From the NCBI RefSeq assembly GCF_024138715.1, contig NZ_CP092074.1:186001-250000 (forward strand): a DNA stretch of 64,000 bases. The letters run 5' to 3'. The notes under the pieces are model-generated. The model made no database searches, had not been told where the DNA came from, and saw nothing but the letters and a program-made list of their open reading frames with translations. Source of the DNA: Emticicia sp. 21SJ11W-3. Lineage in GTDB: Bacteria; Bacteroidota; Bacteroidia; Cytophagales; Spirosomataceae. The position numbers and the translations under genes are program-made. This document shows, piece by piece, positions 1 through 8,419 of the stretch (positions are counted from its first letter, which is position 1; the number at the start of each line of letters is the position of its first letter).

Positions 1-339
1 ATCTTCTTTACGCTCAAGGCCTACAGGTATCATACATTGGTAGAGTGTATTCCGGTTACAGGCCGCATGCACCAGATACGTGTGCATTTGCAATGCCTGA
101 AAGCCCCCATTGTTTGTGACCCTACTTATGGTGGAGAGGACATCTTCCTTTCGCAGCTGAAAAGCAAAAAATTCAACCTTAAGAAAGGTACTGAAGAATT
201 ACCCTTGATAAAAAGGGTGGCTTTGCATGCGCATTCGCTTACTTTCCGATTACTGGATGGCGAGGTAATAAAGATAGAGGCTCCTTACCCGAAAGACTTT
301 GATGTGCTGGTAAAACAGTTGGATAAGTTTACTGCCTGA
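1..339 (+). CDS. RluA-family pseudouridine synthase, C-terminal part (5' end outside window)
   Basis: The reading frame is open from base 1, so the gene starts before the window; an internal TTG at 37 is not a credible start. The translated part contains the C-terminal half of an RluA/RsuA-type catalytic domain: the motif VTGRMHQIRVHL followed by PIVCDPTYGG and ALHAHSLTF, all typical of the RluA family, which isomerises uridines in rRNA or tRNA. The catalytic aspartate segment (HRLD) lies outside the window, so activity cannot be judged. The gene converges on the minus-strand transporter that follows, with only 9 bases between the stops. A second, complete family member lies at 18048-18773. 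The family is clear; the exact RNA target is not. Confidence 0.85.
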   Translation: MFFTLKAYRYHTLVECIPVTGRMHQIRVHLQCLKAPIVCDPTYGGEDIFLSQLKSKKFNLKKGTEELPLIKRVALHAHSLTFRLLDGEVIKIEAPYPKDFDVLVKQLDKFTA

Positions 340-348
340 TATTCGGGT

Positions 349-1269
349 CTACTCAGCAGAAGTGTTTATGGCTACATTTTTTTTTCGCCCCATGGTCATT
401 AAAATCACGCCTGTCAGAACAATGGCTGAGGCAACCAGTGAGCGTGGGGTGAGCACCTCTCCTTTAAAAATCCATCCCAAAAAGAAGGCCACTACCGGGT
501 TTACGTACGCATAAGTAGCTGTAACCTGTGGCGGTGCGTTGTTAATCAGCCACAAGTATGCGCTGTAGCCTATATAAGAGCCCACTACAATGAGGTAAAT
601 TAATGCCAGCCAGGTTTCCTGTGTCATATTACGAAAGGCCTGCACATGATTCTCTTCAAATATCAGGCTCATTACCAGAGAGAAGCATCCGCCGGTTATC
701 ATTTGTATGGCGGTAGACTGAACAGGTTTCGGGAGCGACATATATGGGGATTTCAAAGAACCAAAAGCCCAGGCAACTGAACCCGCAAATACCAGTAAGG
801 CCGGGAAAACGGCCACTTCCCGATTGGCAGTATTGGCCGGATTCATCGGGTCAAGGAGGTAAGCCATCCCGAATAGGCCTATCACCAACCCAATTAAACC
901 GATAAATGTTGGCTTGGCTTTGCTGAAAAACAGAAAGTCGAGCATTATCATCCAGGCAGGTAAGGTAGCAACCAGCAATGCAACCAGGCCTGACGGCATG
1001 AAGCGCAGCGCATACGCCACTGTACAATTGCCAATGCCACTCAGTGTTACACCCACAACAGCAGCGTTACGTATCTCTTTGAAGTCGGGTATGCCATAGC
1101 CTTTCCACAAAGTAAAGATAAACAACAGTATACCGCCGGTAAGGAATCGTAAGCAGGAAACCATCATGGGCGGAAGCACCTCAATGGCATACTTCATACC
1201 TAAAAAAGTAGAACCCCAGACCACATAGACAAGCCCGAGAGCAATAATAAGCTTGGTTTTATAAGACAT
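349..1269 (-). CDS. EamA/DMT-superfamily membrane transporter
   Basis: 306 residues, highly hydrophobic with about ten membrane segments, the usual size and layout of the drug/metabolite transporter superfamily (two five-helix EamA repeats). The first repeat begins at once with ALGLVYVVWGSTFLGMKYAI and the second has the typical TYAYVNPVVAFFLGWIFKGE near residues 245-270, a hallmark of EamA domains. The substrate cannot be deduced; members export amino acids, purines or other metabolites across the inner membrane. It lies 58 bases downstream of the Fur-family gene on the same strand and may be co-transcribed with it, so metal or stress control is possible but unproven. Confidence 0.9.
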   Translation of the reverse strand: MSYKTKLIIALGLVYVVWGSTFLGMKYAIEVLPPMMVSCLRFLTGGILLFIFTLWKGYGIPDFKEIRNAAVVGVTLSGIGNCTVAYALRFMPSGLVALLVATLPAWMIMLDFLFFSKAKPTFIGLIGLVIGLFGMAYLLDPMNPANTANREVAVFPALLVFAGSVAWAFGSLKSPYMSLPKPVQSTAIQMITGGCFSLVMSLIFEENHVQAFRNMTQETWLALIYLIVVGSYIGYSAYLWLINNAPPQVTATYAYVNPVVAFFLGWIFKGEVLTPRSLVASAIVLTGVILMTMGRKKNVAINTSAE

Positions 1270-1327
1270 GGATTAAAGCAGTGAAAGCAAGGCAATTCTA
1301 AAAACAGCATGCTGAAACGGCTGGGTT

Positions 1328-1747
1328 TCAGGCATTGCATACAGGGCAGGTGCCTTGCATAAGCATATTAATTTCAGACAGCTTGTAGCCATCGGGTAAG
1401 CTAATCTTAGGTATATGCACACTTTCAAGGCAGGTAGTATTACCGCACGACAAACATTTAAAATGAACGTGGTCGTGATGGTGCTCTTCATGAGAGCACT
1501 CAGTAGAACGGCAGAGTGCATACTTGGTGCCGCCTTCGTCGTCCAATACTTTATGTATTATACCTTTTTCAACAAAGGTTTTCAGGGTTCGGTAAATGGT
1601 TACCCTGTCAAAGCGCTCTCCGAACAGGTTTTCCAGGTCTCCGTGCGAAAGCGCATGGCTGTAAGTCTGAAAAGACGCCAATATATCTTCACGACAGCCC
1701 GTATGGCGCAAGTCGTATTCTTTCAGTGTATTTTTAGAGAGACTCAT
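1328..1747 (-). CDS. Fur-family metal-responsive transcriptional regulator
   Basis: 139 residues, normal length for a Fur/Zur/PerR protein. An N-terminal winged helix (residues about 10-80, with RVTIYRTLKTFVEKGIIHKV as the recognition region) is followed by a metal-binding dimerisation domain. Two CxxC pairs, Cys98/Cys101 and Cys134/Cys137, would form the structural zinc site, and the HHHDHVHFKC segment (residues 89-98) supplies regulatory metal ligands. Sequence alone does not separate Fur, Zur and PerR; the histidine-rich loop fits zinc or iron sensing. A perfect 7-bp inverted repeat ends directly against the start codon (1748-1766) and could be an autoregulatory operator. The downstream gene is the DMT transporter. 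Confidence 0.9.
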   Translation of the reverse strand: MSLSKNTLKEYDLRHTGCREDILASFQTYSHALSHGDLENLFGERFDRVTIYRTLKTFVEKGIIHKVLDDEGGTKYALCRSTECSHEEHHHDHVHFKCLSCGNTTCLESVHIPKISLPDGYKLSEINMLMQGTCPVCNA

Positions 1748-1766
1748 AATTTATAAACGATAAATT
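1748..1766. promoter_or_regulatory. Inverted repeat abutting the Fur-family start codon
   Basis: AATTTAT, five bases, ATAAATT: a 19-base AT-rich inverted repeat directly upstream of the ATG. Its size equals a classical Fur box, although the sequence is not the classical GATAAT type. Autoregulation is an inference from position. Confidence 0.35.
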
Positions 1767-1825
1767 CATGAAAGTCGTTTTGTATTGTCAATATCTGCAC
1801 TTTTCGAGTACATTAATTACAAGAC

Positions 1826-3727
1826 CTATTCTACCAGCAAATTTACGTTTTCAAACTGTAATTTAACCAGATTTGCGTAAATTCCTTCTTCTTTTAGTAT
1901 CAATTCGTCGTGCGAACCCAATTCGGCAATCCTGCCGTCTTTTAAGACATAGATAGTATCTACATTTCGGATGGTTGCCAGGCGGTGCGCAATAATAATG
2001 GTAGTGCGGTTTTTCATCAGTTCATCCAACGCATCCTGTACCAGTTTTTCAGATTCCGAGTCAAGTGCACTGGTGGCTTCATCCAGAATCAGAATAGACG
2101 GGTCTTTCAGAATAGCCCGCGCAATGGCCACACGCTGTCTTTGTCCGCCCGATAGTTTCACACCTCTTTCGCCCACAATTGTCTGGAATTTCTCAGGAAA
2201 CGACGTGATGAAGTCGTAGGCATTGGCTTTCCTGGCGGCCTCAAACACCTCGGCTTCAGTGGCGCCCGGTTTGCCATAGGCTATATTCTCAAAAATGGTG
2301 CCTCCAAAAAGCATTACCTCCTGCGGTACTATGGCAATGTTACTTCTGAGTTCGGTTACATCTTGTGTGGCAATATCTTTACCGTCAATCAGTATCTGGC
2401 CTTTTGTAAGCGGATACATCTTCATTAAAAGCTGCACCAGTGTCGATTTACCAGCCCCGCTTTGCCCAACCAATGCAATTTTCTCTCCCGATTTCACCTC
2501 AATTGATACATCTTTCAGCACGCTTACGTCAGCCCTTGAAGGATACTCAAAACCTACCTGTTGAAATGAAACATTTCCGGCTGTTTTCTTAAATTCAACC
2601 GTACGCGAAACATCTACTTCTGATTCCTCTCCCAGAATTTCCAGTACCCTTTCAGACGCCCCAATCGTTTTTTGAATCTGAGCATACATATCACCCAAAC
2701 CACCAACCGAGCCTCCGATAAAACCTGTATAGATAATAAATGTAAACAGGTCTTTAAAATCAAGCTCACCACTCAGCACCAGATTACCGCCATACCATAC
2801 AACCCCTACAACGCCACCAAACAATACAAAAATAATGAACGAAATAAAACCACCCCTGAAAGTAGCTGCTTTGAGGGCATATTCAACTACTTTCTGTATA
2901 GAAGAAGTGTATCTTGCTACCTCCAGACGTTCGTTGGTAAAGGCTTTTACTACATTGACCGACTGCAGGGTTTCTTCTACAATAATATTTGTCTTGGCCA
3001 GTTCGTCTTGTACAATTTTAGAATTTTTTCTGATAAACCGTCCGAAAATAATAGCGGCCACCACCAGAAACGGAAACGTAGACAGCATAAAGAGTGTCAG
3101 TTTGCCAGATATAAGCGTAATCAGTAACACACCGCCCACCAGCGTAAATATCTGTCTGAACAGCTCGGCCAGTGTGGTAGAAAGCACATCCTGCAACTGT
3201 GTTACGTCAGACGTTATCCGGCTCATCAGCTCACCCACCCGGCTTTTTTCAAAGAAAGTAACCGGCAGCGTGATAATTTTGGCATATAACTCTTTGCGGA
3301 GGTCTCGCATGGATTGCTCAGATACCCTCGTAAAAGTGTACACCCTCAGAAAAGAGAAACCCGCCTGCAGAATCAGTAAAACAACGAACAGAAAAGTAAC
3401 CTCGTTTAAAGTAAATTCAGGTGCAGCATGAAAAACATTCTGAAGCTTGTCGCCTAAAATACTTGCATTGCCAATAGGGTTTGAATTAGGTATTGAAGCC
3501 GCTTTTTCAGGCGAAACAATGGCTCCTACCATCTGGCCCATTAAAAGCGGAATACTCATTGACGTAAGCTGCGACAACACCAGAAAAATGAAGCCAATCG
3601 CAAATGTCCATTTATAAGGCAACGTAAATCTGAAAACCTTCAGCGCCTTTCTGAATCCTTCTTTACTTAGTTTTTTCTTGTCTTTTTCTGAAGCCTCTTC
3701 TCCAAAACTTCGGGTTCTTTTTGCCAT
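1826..3727 (-). CDS. MsbA-like ABC exporter (fused permease and ATPase)
   Basis: 633 residues, the typical half-transporter layout: a six-helix ABC transmembrane domain (about residues 35-365) fused to a nucleotide-binding domain (about 385-625). Visible ATPase motifs in order are Walker A GQSGAGKSTL, the signature LSGGQRQRVAIARAI, Walker B ILILDEATSALD and the H-loop IIIAHRLATI. It should dimerise and drive ATP-dependent export of a lipid, peptide or drug. The MsbA/BmrA-like family is sure; the substrate is not, and a lipid A flippase role is only a possibility. It lies 61 bases downstream of gldB on the same strand, a spacing compatible with one transcript. Confidence 0.92.
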   Translation of the reverse strand: MAKRTRSFGEEASEKDKKKLSKEGFRKALKVFRFTLPYKWTFAIGFIFLVLSQLTSMSIPLLMGQMVGAIVSPEKAASIPNSNPIGNASILGDKLQNVFHAAPEFTLNEVTFLFVVLLILQAGFSFLRVYTFTRVSEQSMRDLRKELYAKIITLPVTFFEKSRVGELMSRITSDVTQLQDVLSTTLAELFRQIFTLVGGVLLITLISGKLTLFMLSTFPFLVVAAIIFGRFIRKNSKIVQDELAKTNIIVEETLQSVNVVKAFTNERLEVARYTSSIQKVVEYALKAATFRGGFISFIIFVLFGGVVGVVWYGGNLVLSGELDFKDLFTFIIYTGFIGGSVGGLGDMYAQIQKTIGASERVLEILGEESEVDVSRTVEFKKTAGNVSFQQVGFEYPSRADVSVLKDVSIEVKSGEKIALVGQSGAGKSTLVQLLMKMYPLTKGQILIDGKDIATQDVTELRSNIAIVPQEVMLFGGTIFENIAYGKPGATEAEVFEAARKANAYDFITSFPEKFQTIVGERGVKLSGGQRQRVAIARAILKDPSILILDEATSALDSESEKLVQDALDELMKNRTTIIIAHRLATIRNVDTIYVLKDGRIAELGSHDELILKEEGIYANLVKLQFENVNLLVE

Positions 3728-3788
3728 AGTACTTTATCCTCAGATACCGCCGGGGATTTTAAATTTTAAAAGGTAATAGGCAGGCAGA

Positions 3789-4784
3789 CTATTCTTCTGT
3801 TTGCCCTTTATATTTCGATTGCTCAAAAATCTCGCGAGCATTGGTGTTTTCCATCAGTTGTACTAACGTAACCGCCGGGTTTTCGGTTCGATACCGGCTC
3901 ACTATTCGCCAACCCACCCATTGGCCAATGCGCCCGGGGCAGTCAGCCCCTATTTCGGTTACAAATGGTCTTTCAGACACATACTTGTCTTTTATTCTGT
4001 CGTTGGTTTCAAAAAGTAGTTTGTTGTCAAGAAAATACCCCCACACGTATTCCTGATTATGCCAGGTCTTTACAAGATTTGAGTCGGCATAGGCAACTAC
4101 GAGCGAATCAGCAATGTTGGGTATAACCGCCCGGGTAAACTCAAAACTCTTGCCATAAAACACCATATCGGCCAGTAAAGAACGGTCGTTCAAATCAACT
4201 CTGTTGTATTTTCTTGACAGCAAAGTAATCACCGTAGGTACCAGATAAGGTTTGTCGTATCGTTTCAGCATATAGTTAGGGTGCTGCGGGCGGTATTTGG
4301 CTCCGGGGCCAATGAAAGATTCCAACGGAATCACTATCAGACTATCAGTAACTACCAGTTCATTGTCCAGACCGGCAAACGTAGTGATAATCTTTGGCTC
4401 TTTGAAATCGGGGTAATAGAATTTTATGTGCCTGAAGGCATTTTCAAATTGAAGCCTCAGGCTGTCTGAATTGCCAAATGCCTGTTGTGTCTGCTGGTAC
4501 AATTCATGAATGGCAGGGTGATGAATCAGCATATCAATCCGGTCAATGAGAGCCGGGTCATTGGCCGATGTCTGATAGAAGGTTTCAACAAAGACCGGGT
4601 GTTTTTCAAGAAAACCTTTGATTTCTTCTTTGCTTTTCAGGTTCATCAATGTGTTTTCAAGGTGCTCAATTGTCACATTTACCTGTATCTGAGATACATC
4701 TGCTTCAGCAGCAGAATCGGTATTCTGGCAGGCATAAAAACAGGATGCAATCAGAAAGAAAAAACCGGGGATACGATATTTCAT
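3789..4784 (-). CDS. gldB: Gliding motility lipoprotein GldB
   Basis: 331 residues starting with a lipoprotein signal (hydrophobic FFFLIASCFYAC with the lipidated Cys at residue 19). The body matches the GldB family as I recall it, including the GPGAKYRPQHPNYMLKRYDKPYLVP-like region (residues about 184-208) and a C-terminal GRIGQWVGWRIVSRY block. GldB is required for gliding in Flavobacterium johnsoniae and is found across gliding Bacteroidota, where it belongs to the motility/type IX secretion set, probably membrane-anchored facing the periplasm. No gldC partner is adjacent, unlike the usual gldBC pair. A TAATTTTG -7-like element lies about 31 bases upstream on the minus strand. Confidence 0.8.
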   Translation of the reverse strand: MKYRIPGFFFLIASCFYACQNTDSAAEADVSQIQVNVTIEHLENTLMNLKSKEEIKGFLEKHPVFVETFYQTSANDPALIDRIDMLIHHPAIHELYQQTQQAFGNSDSLRLQFENAFRHIKFYYPDFKEPKIITTFAGLDNELVVTDSLIVIPLESFIGPGAKYRPQHPNYMLKRYDKPYLVPTVITLLSRKYNRVDLNDRSLLADMVFYGKSFEFTRAVIPNIADSLVVAYADSNLVKTWHNQEYVWGYFLDNKLLFETNDRIKDKYVSERPFVTEIGADCPGRIGQWVGWRIVSRYRTENPAVTLVQLMENTNAREIFEQSKYKGQTEE

Positions 4785-4815
4785 ACGATGAATAAGTGTT
4801 TTTTCGAAAAACGTA

Positions 4816-4823
4816 CAAAATTA
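4816..4823 (-). promoter_or_regulatory. Putative -7 element for gldB
   Basis: On the minus strand this reads TAATTTTG, matching the Bacteroidota -7 consensus TAnnTTTG. No TTTG/TTG sits at the right distance upstream, so support is partial. Confidence 0.35.
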
Positions 4824-5246
4824 GGCAATTATTTGTCTCTAATCATGTACATTCACAAATTATAGTAGTTTTTAATGTGCCTGCCAAATAGATACAAACA
4901 ACCGTGGTTGCGGCAGCTTTGATAGTTTCAATAGCCCATCAGTAACTTTTTGTTTTTGCGTAGGGTTGTGGGGCAGGTTTTATTAAAACGCAACTTTTTT
5001 GTGGCAAAGTTTGTGCAGCAATGGGTAACAGGATTTGCTGCCAGTATGCGGTTTTTAATTTTAACTGTGTTTTGGGGTACATCAAACAACTGAAAATAAA
5101 TAATTTACAAAAAATAATTTGTCGGCTTTGTTGAAGAAAACGGGCAGATAGAACCCTGAAAAAGGATTTTGGCTACACCCCTGGGCAATCGGTTAAGTTA
5201 CCGGATATAAAACTTCTTAAAAAACACATTTTACTAATTGTATTTC

Positions 5247-5278
5247 TTTGATATTATGTATGAATGTGTGTATTTTTG
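5247..5278 (+). promoter_or_regulatory. Bacteroidota-type promoter of the PpiD/SurA-like gene
   Basis: TTTG at 5247-5250, a 20-base spacer, then TATTTTTG at 5271-5278: a full match to the -33/-7 consensus of the Bacteroidota primary sigma factor. The leader to the ATG at 5362 would be about 80 bases. Confidence 0.72.
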
Positions 5279-5361
5279 CGGTTCGTTTTTTTGAGTACTT
5301 TACTATTTAAACCTATATTCCTAAAAACACGGACCAAAATCTAAGTATAAAATAAAAACTA

Positions 5362-7500
5362 ATGGCTTTAATTAACAAAATTCGGGAGCGTTCGGGAATC
5401 GCAGTTGCAGTTATTGCAGTTGCCCTTATTCTATTTATCGTTGGAGGAGACTTATTCTACGGAAGTGGCGGAAATGGAGGCTTGTTTGGTGGTAATAAAA
5501 ACAAAATCGGTGAAATAGCCGGTACTACCATTGATGCCCAGGCATTTCAGGCAAAGCTGGATGCAGCACGTTCCAACTACGAACAACAGGCAGGCAGAGC
5601 TCTTCAGGAGCAGGAAGTTCAACAACTCCGCAATCAGGTATGGGAGGAGATGATTTTCGACATTGCCTATAATGAAGAATTTGAAAAATTAGGTCTGAAA
5701 GTAACACCTGAAGAGTTAAGCGAGATGATTCAGGGCACCAAAAACCTTAGCCCGCTTATCAGGCAGCAATTTACTAATCCTCAAACAGGGCAGTATGACC
5801 GCAACAGTCATATTCAGTTTATTGACGCAGCAGCTAAAAACCAATTGCCTGCACCTCAGAAAATGGCCTGGGAGCAAATCAAAAAACAGGCAATCAAACA
5901 ACGTTTGTTAGAAAAATACAATGCATTAATTAGTGCGGCCACATTTGTAACAACAGCAGAAGCCAAAAAAGAATACGAAGGCCAGGTTAGCAAGGCAGAC
6001 GCCCGTTATTTGTATGTGCCATTCTTTAGCGTAAACGATACTACCATTAAAGTTACAGACAGCCAGTTGTCTGATTACCTGAGTAAACATAAAAATGAAT
6101 ATACAGGTTATGACAGCCGCTCTTTCAACTATGTGGTGTATCAGGTTGCTCCTACTAAAGAAGACAGCGCCGCGCTTTATGAAGACATCAAATCTTTTGC
6201 AAAAGGTTTGGCTGCAGCTAAAGACCCGCAAGATTATGCCACCATCAATTCAGAAATCAGATTGCCGTTTGAGCGTTCAGCCAGCGAACTGACCCCGGAA
6301 TTGAAAGCGGCTTTGGCATCGGCTATCCCTGGTGCGGTAATCGGGCCGTTTAAGGAAGGAAGCGTATATTCTATTCATAAATATGAAGGTACCACTACCG
6401 ACACCGCATACACTGCAAGAGCAAGCCATATCCTGATTCCGGTAAACAAAACAGCGCCAGATTCTGCAAAAGCATTGGCGCGCAAACAGGCACAGTCTAT
6501 TCTTGACCAGCTGAAACAAGGTGCAGATTTTGCAACGCTGGCTCGTACCAACAGCCAGGACGGTTCGGCTCAGCAAGGCGGAGACCTGGGTTTCTTTAAA
6601 CAAGGTGCGATGGTAAAACCATTTGACAACGCCGTGTTTGGCTTTAGCGGAACTGGTCTGATACCTAATCTGGTAGAGACAGACTTTGGTTACCATATTA
6701 TTAAAGTAACTGAGCCTAAGTCAAACTTAAAATATAAAATAGCCAGCATCAGCCGCGAATTACAGGCCAGCGAAGCAACCCGCAATGCGGCGTATCAAAG
6801 AGCTGAAACATTGCGTTCAGGTGCAGGTTCAGAAAAAGAGTTTGAAGAGGCCGTTAAGAAAGACCCTAAACTGGTTATGCTGAAAGCCGAAAGGGTTTTC
6901 CCTGAAGCAACTGCTTTCAACACAATACAGAACGCACGCGAAGTTGTTTTGTGGGCATTTAATGACGACACCAAAGTAGGCTCGGTTTCTAACCGCGTTT
7001 TTGAAATAGGCGATAATTTTATTGTGGCAGCAGTTACAGCTAAATCAGAAAAAGACAGCCCTAAGGTAGACGACTTCAGAGAAGCTTTAACAGCCAAAGT
7101 GCGTAACGAAATTAAAGGAGAACAGATTCTGAAAAAATTGAACGGGGCTTCGGGCACTTTAGAGCAAATTGCACAAAAATATGGTGCGGGTGCTATAGTT
7201 GAGGCCGCCAATGGTATCAGTTTTGCCACTGGTCTGTTAACTACTCCAGGTGTTGACCCTATCGCCATCGGTAAGATTTTCAGTCTGGCATCAGGCAAAC
7301 GCTCAAAACCATTTGTTGGCGAAAACGGTGTGTTTATTGTAGAAACCACGCGTCTTGAAAACGCCCCAGCCATTGCAGACTACAGCCAGTATAAAGCACA
7401 GGTATTGCAACGTACCGGAGGTTTTGGCGCTTCATATATGGCCAACCAGGCTATCCGCGATAACGCGAAAATCGTAGATAACAGATCGAAATTCTTCTGA
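5362..7500 (+). CDS. PpiD/SurA-like membrane-anchored periplasmic peptidyl-prolyl isomerase
   Basis: 712 residues. A single N-terminal membrane anchor (residues about 11-30) is followed by a SurA-N-like chaperone region and a parvulin domain (about residues 350-455) with RASHILIPV, GADFATLARTNSQDGSAQQGGDLGFF and ETDFGYHIIKVTEP, the standard rotamase blocks. A long C-terminal chaperone-like part follows, as in PpiD. Such proteins help fold outer-membrane and secreted proteins on the periplasmic face of the inner membrane. The gene has its own strong promoter and is closed by a strong hairpin terminator at 7525-7558, so it appears monocistronic. The ppiD name is withheld because the Bacteroidota family is distant from the E. 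coli gene. Confidence 0.9.
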   Translation: MALINKIRERSGIAVAVIAVALILFIVGGDLFYGSGGNGGLFGGNKNKIGEIAGTTIDAQAFQAKLDAARSNYEQQAGRALQEQEVQQLRNQVWEEMIFDIAYNEEFEKLGLKVTPEELSEMIQGTKNLSPLIRQQFTNPQTGQYDRNSHIQFIDAAAKNQLPAPQKMAWEQIKKQAIKQRLLEKYNALISAATFVTTAEAKKEYEGQVSKADARYLYVPFFSVNDTTIKVTDSQLSDYLSKHKNEYTGYDSRSFNYVVYQVAPTKEDSAALYEDIKSFAKGLAAAKDPQDYATINSEIRLPFERSASELTPELKAALASAIPGAVIGPFKEGSVYSIHKYEGTTTDTAYTARASHILIPVNKTAPDSAKALARKQAQSILDQLKQGADFATLARTNSQDGSAQQGGDLGFFKQGAMVKPFDNAVFGFSGTGLIPNLVETDFGYHIIKVTEPKSNLKYKIASISRELQASEATRNAAYQRAETLRSGAGSEKEFEEAVKKDPKLVMLKAERVFPEATAFNTIQNAREVVLWAFNDDTKVGSVSNRVFEIGDNFIVAAVTAKSEKDSPKVDDFREALTAKVRNEIKGEQILKKLNGASGTLEQIAQKYGAGAIVEAANGISFATGLLTTPGVDPIAIGKIFSLASGKRSKPFVGENGVFIVETTRLENAPAIADYSQYKAQVLQRTGGFGASYMANQAIRDNAKIVDNRSKFF

Positions 7501-7524
7501 TACGTCAGAAACCGTTATAAATTA

Positions 7525-7558
7525 AAAAATAGCAGCTTGTTTACAGGCTGCTATTTTT
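7525..7558 (+). terminator. Rho-independent terminator of the PpiD-like gene
   Basis: A perfect 12-bp stem (AAAAATAGCAGC / GCTGCTATTTTT) with a 10-base loop, 25 bases after the stop; the right arm ends in five T. Confidence 0.85.
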
Positions 7559-7697
7559 GCTTTATGTGCATCAGGTGTTTGTGCCAAATACAACCCAACC
7601 GGATAAAAGCCCTGCGTAAAATGTTTATGAAAGCGGGTAATTCTTAAAAATTTTAAAAATAAGCAGTGGCTTTATAATCAGGGTTTTGCAAAACTTG

Positions 7698-7705
7698 TAT
7701 TTTTG
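7698..7705 (+). promoter_or_regulatory. Putative -7 element for the HupE-like gene
   Basis: TATTTTTG matches TAnnTTTG and lies 33 bases before the ATG at 7739. A TTTG occurs only 9 bases upstream, so the -33 element is unclear. Confidence 0.4.
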
Positions 7706-7738
7706 CTATTACTAATATACTGCCTAACCACTAAACTA

Positions 7739-8332
7739 ATGACCGAATTTTCAATTTACCTTCAGTTGGGTTATCAACATATAACCGATATCAACGGCTA
7801 TGACCATATCTTATTTGTAATAGCCTTATGTGCCATTTACAGGATATCTGACTGGAGACGAATTTTAATTTTGGTAACAGCATTTACCATCGGGCATTCG
7901 GTTACACTTGCTTTAGCAGCTTTAAATGTGATTGATTATAGTACCGAACTCATTGAGTTTCTGATACCCGTAACAATTATTATTACCTGTATCAGCAATC
8001 TGTTTCATAAGAGCAGCACAAGTGTATTGGTACCAGAGCATTTTTCGCCGGTAAGGTATTTTTTAGCCCTGGGTTTTGGGCTTATTCATGGCATGGGGTT
8101 CTCTAATTACCTCCGCAGTTTATTAGGTAAAGACCAGAACATCATTCAGCAGTTGCTGGCATTTAATGTGGGGCTTGAGTTCGGGCAGATACTGATTGTA
8201 TCCATCGCACTGGTATTGTCTTTTTTAATGCTCAATGTTTTCCATGTAAAAAAACATACCTGGAATCTCATACTGTCAAGTTTTGTTGCAGGGGTGGCAT
8301 TTAAACTGATGACCGAGAAATGGTTTTTTTAA
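7739..8332 (+). CDS. HupE/UreJ-like integral membrane protein
   Basis: About 197 residues from the ATG at 7739 (a TTG 36 bases earlier is in frame but falls inside the -7 element). Six or so membrane segments. The motif GYDHILFVIALCAIY near the N-terminus, followed by TAFTIGHSVTLALA, is diagnostic of the HupE/UreJ_2 family, whose members are linked to nickel or other metal uptake. A second histidine motif, GLIHGMGFSNYL, lies around residues 120-131. No hydrogenase or urease genes are nearby, so nickel as the substrate is not supported by context; many Bacteroidota copies are orphans like this. Confidence 0.85.
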   Translation: MTEFSIYLQLGYQHITDINGYDHILFVIALCAIYRISDWRRILILVTAFTIGHSVTLALAALNVIDYSTELIEFLIPVTIIITCISNLFHKSSTSVLVPEHFSPVRYFLALGFGLIHGMGFSNYLRSLLGKDQNIIQQLLAFNVGLEFGQILIVSIALVLSFLMLNVFHVKKHTWNLILSSFVAGVAFKLMTEKWFF

Positions 8333-8419
8333 CTGCAATCGCCCAAGGCATAAGACTAAAATAAATTGTATCAATCGCAAACATTTAACACTAACAGAGT
8401 ATTAAACCTTCATCAAAGC

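Larger units (their letters stand above)
4785..5361. other. Divergent intergenic region gldB / PpiD-like gene
   Basis: 577 bases with no credible gene. It carries promoter elements for both flanking, divergently transcribed genes (4816-4823 minus, 5247-5278 plus). The middle, about 4870-5210, shows nothing I can assign. Confidence 0.7.

Noticed and set aside
2835-3431. A 198-codon plus-strand open frame opposite the ABC exporter
   Set aside because: It lies wholly within the confident exporter gene and shows no protein features.
4870-5210. Search for a tRNA, riboswitch or small RNA in the large divergent gap
   Set aside because: No T-loop GTTCGA pattern, cloverleaf or strong hairpin with T tract was found by eye.
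6795-7373. A 192-codon minus-strand open frame opposite the PpiD-like gene
   Set aside because: Shadow of an alanine/lysine-rich coding region; no family resemblance or signals.
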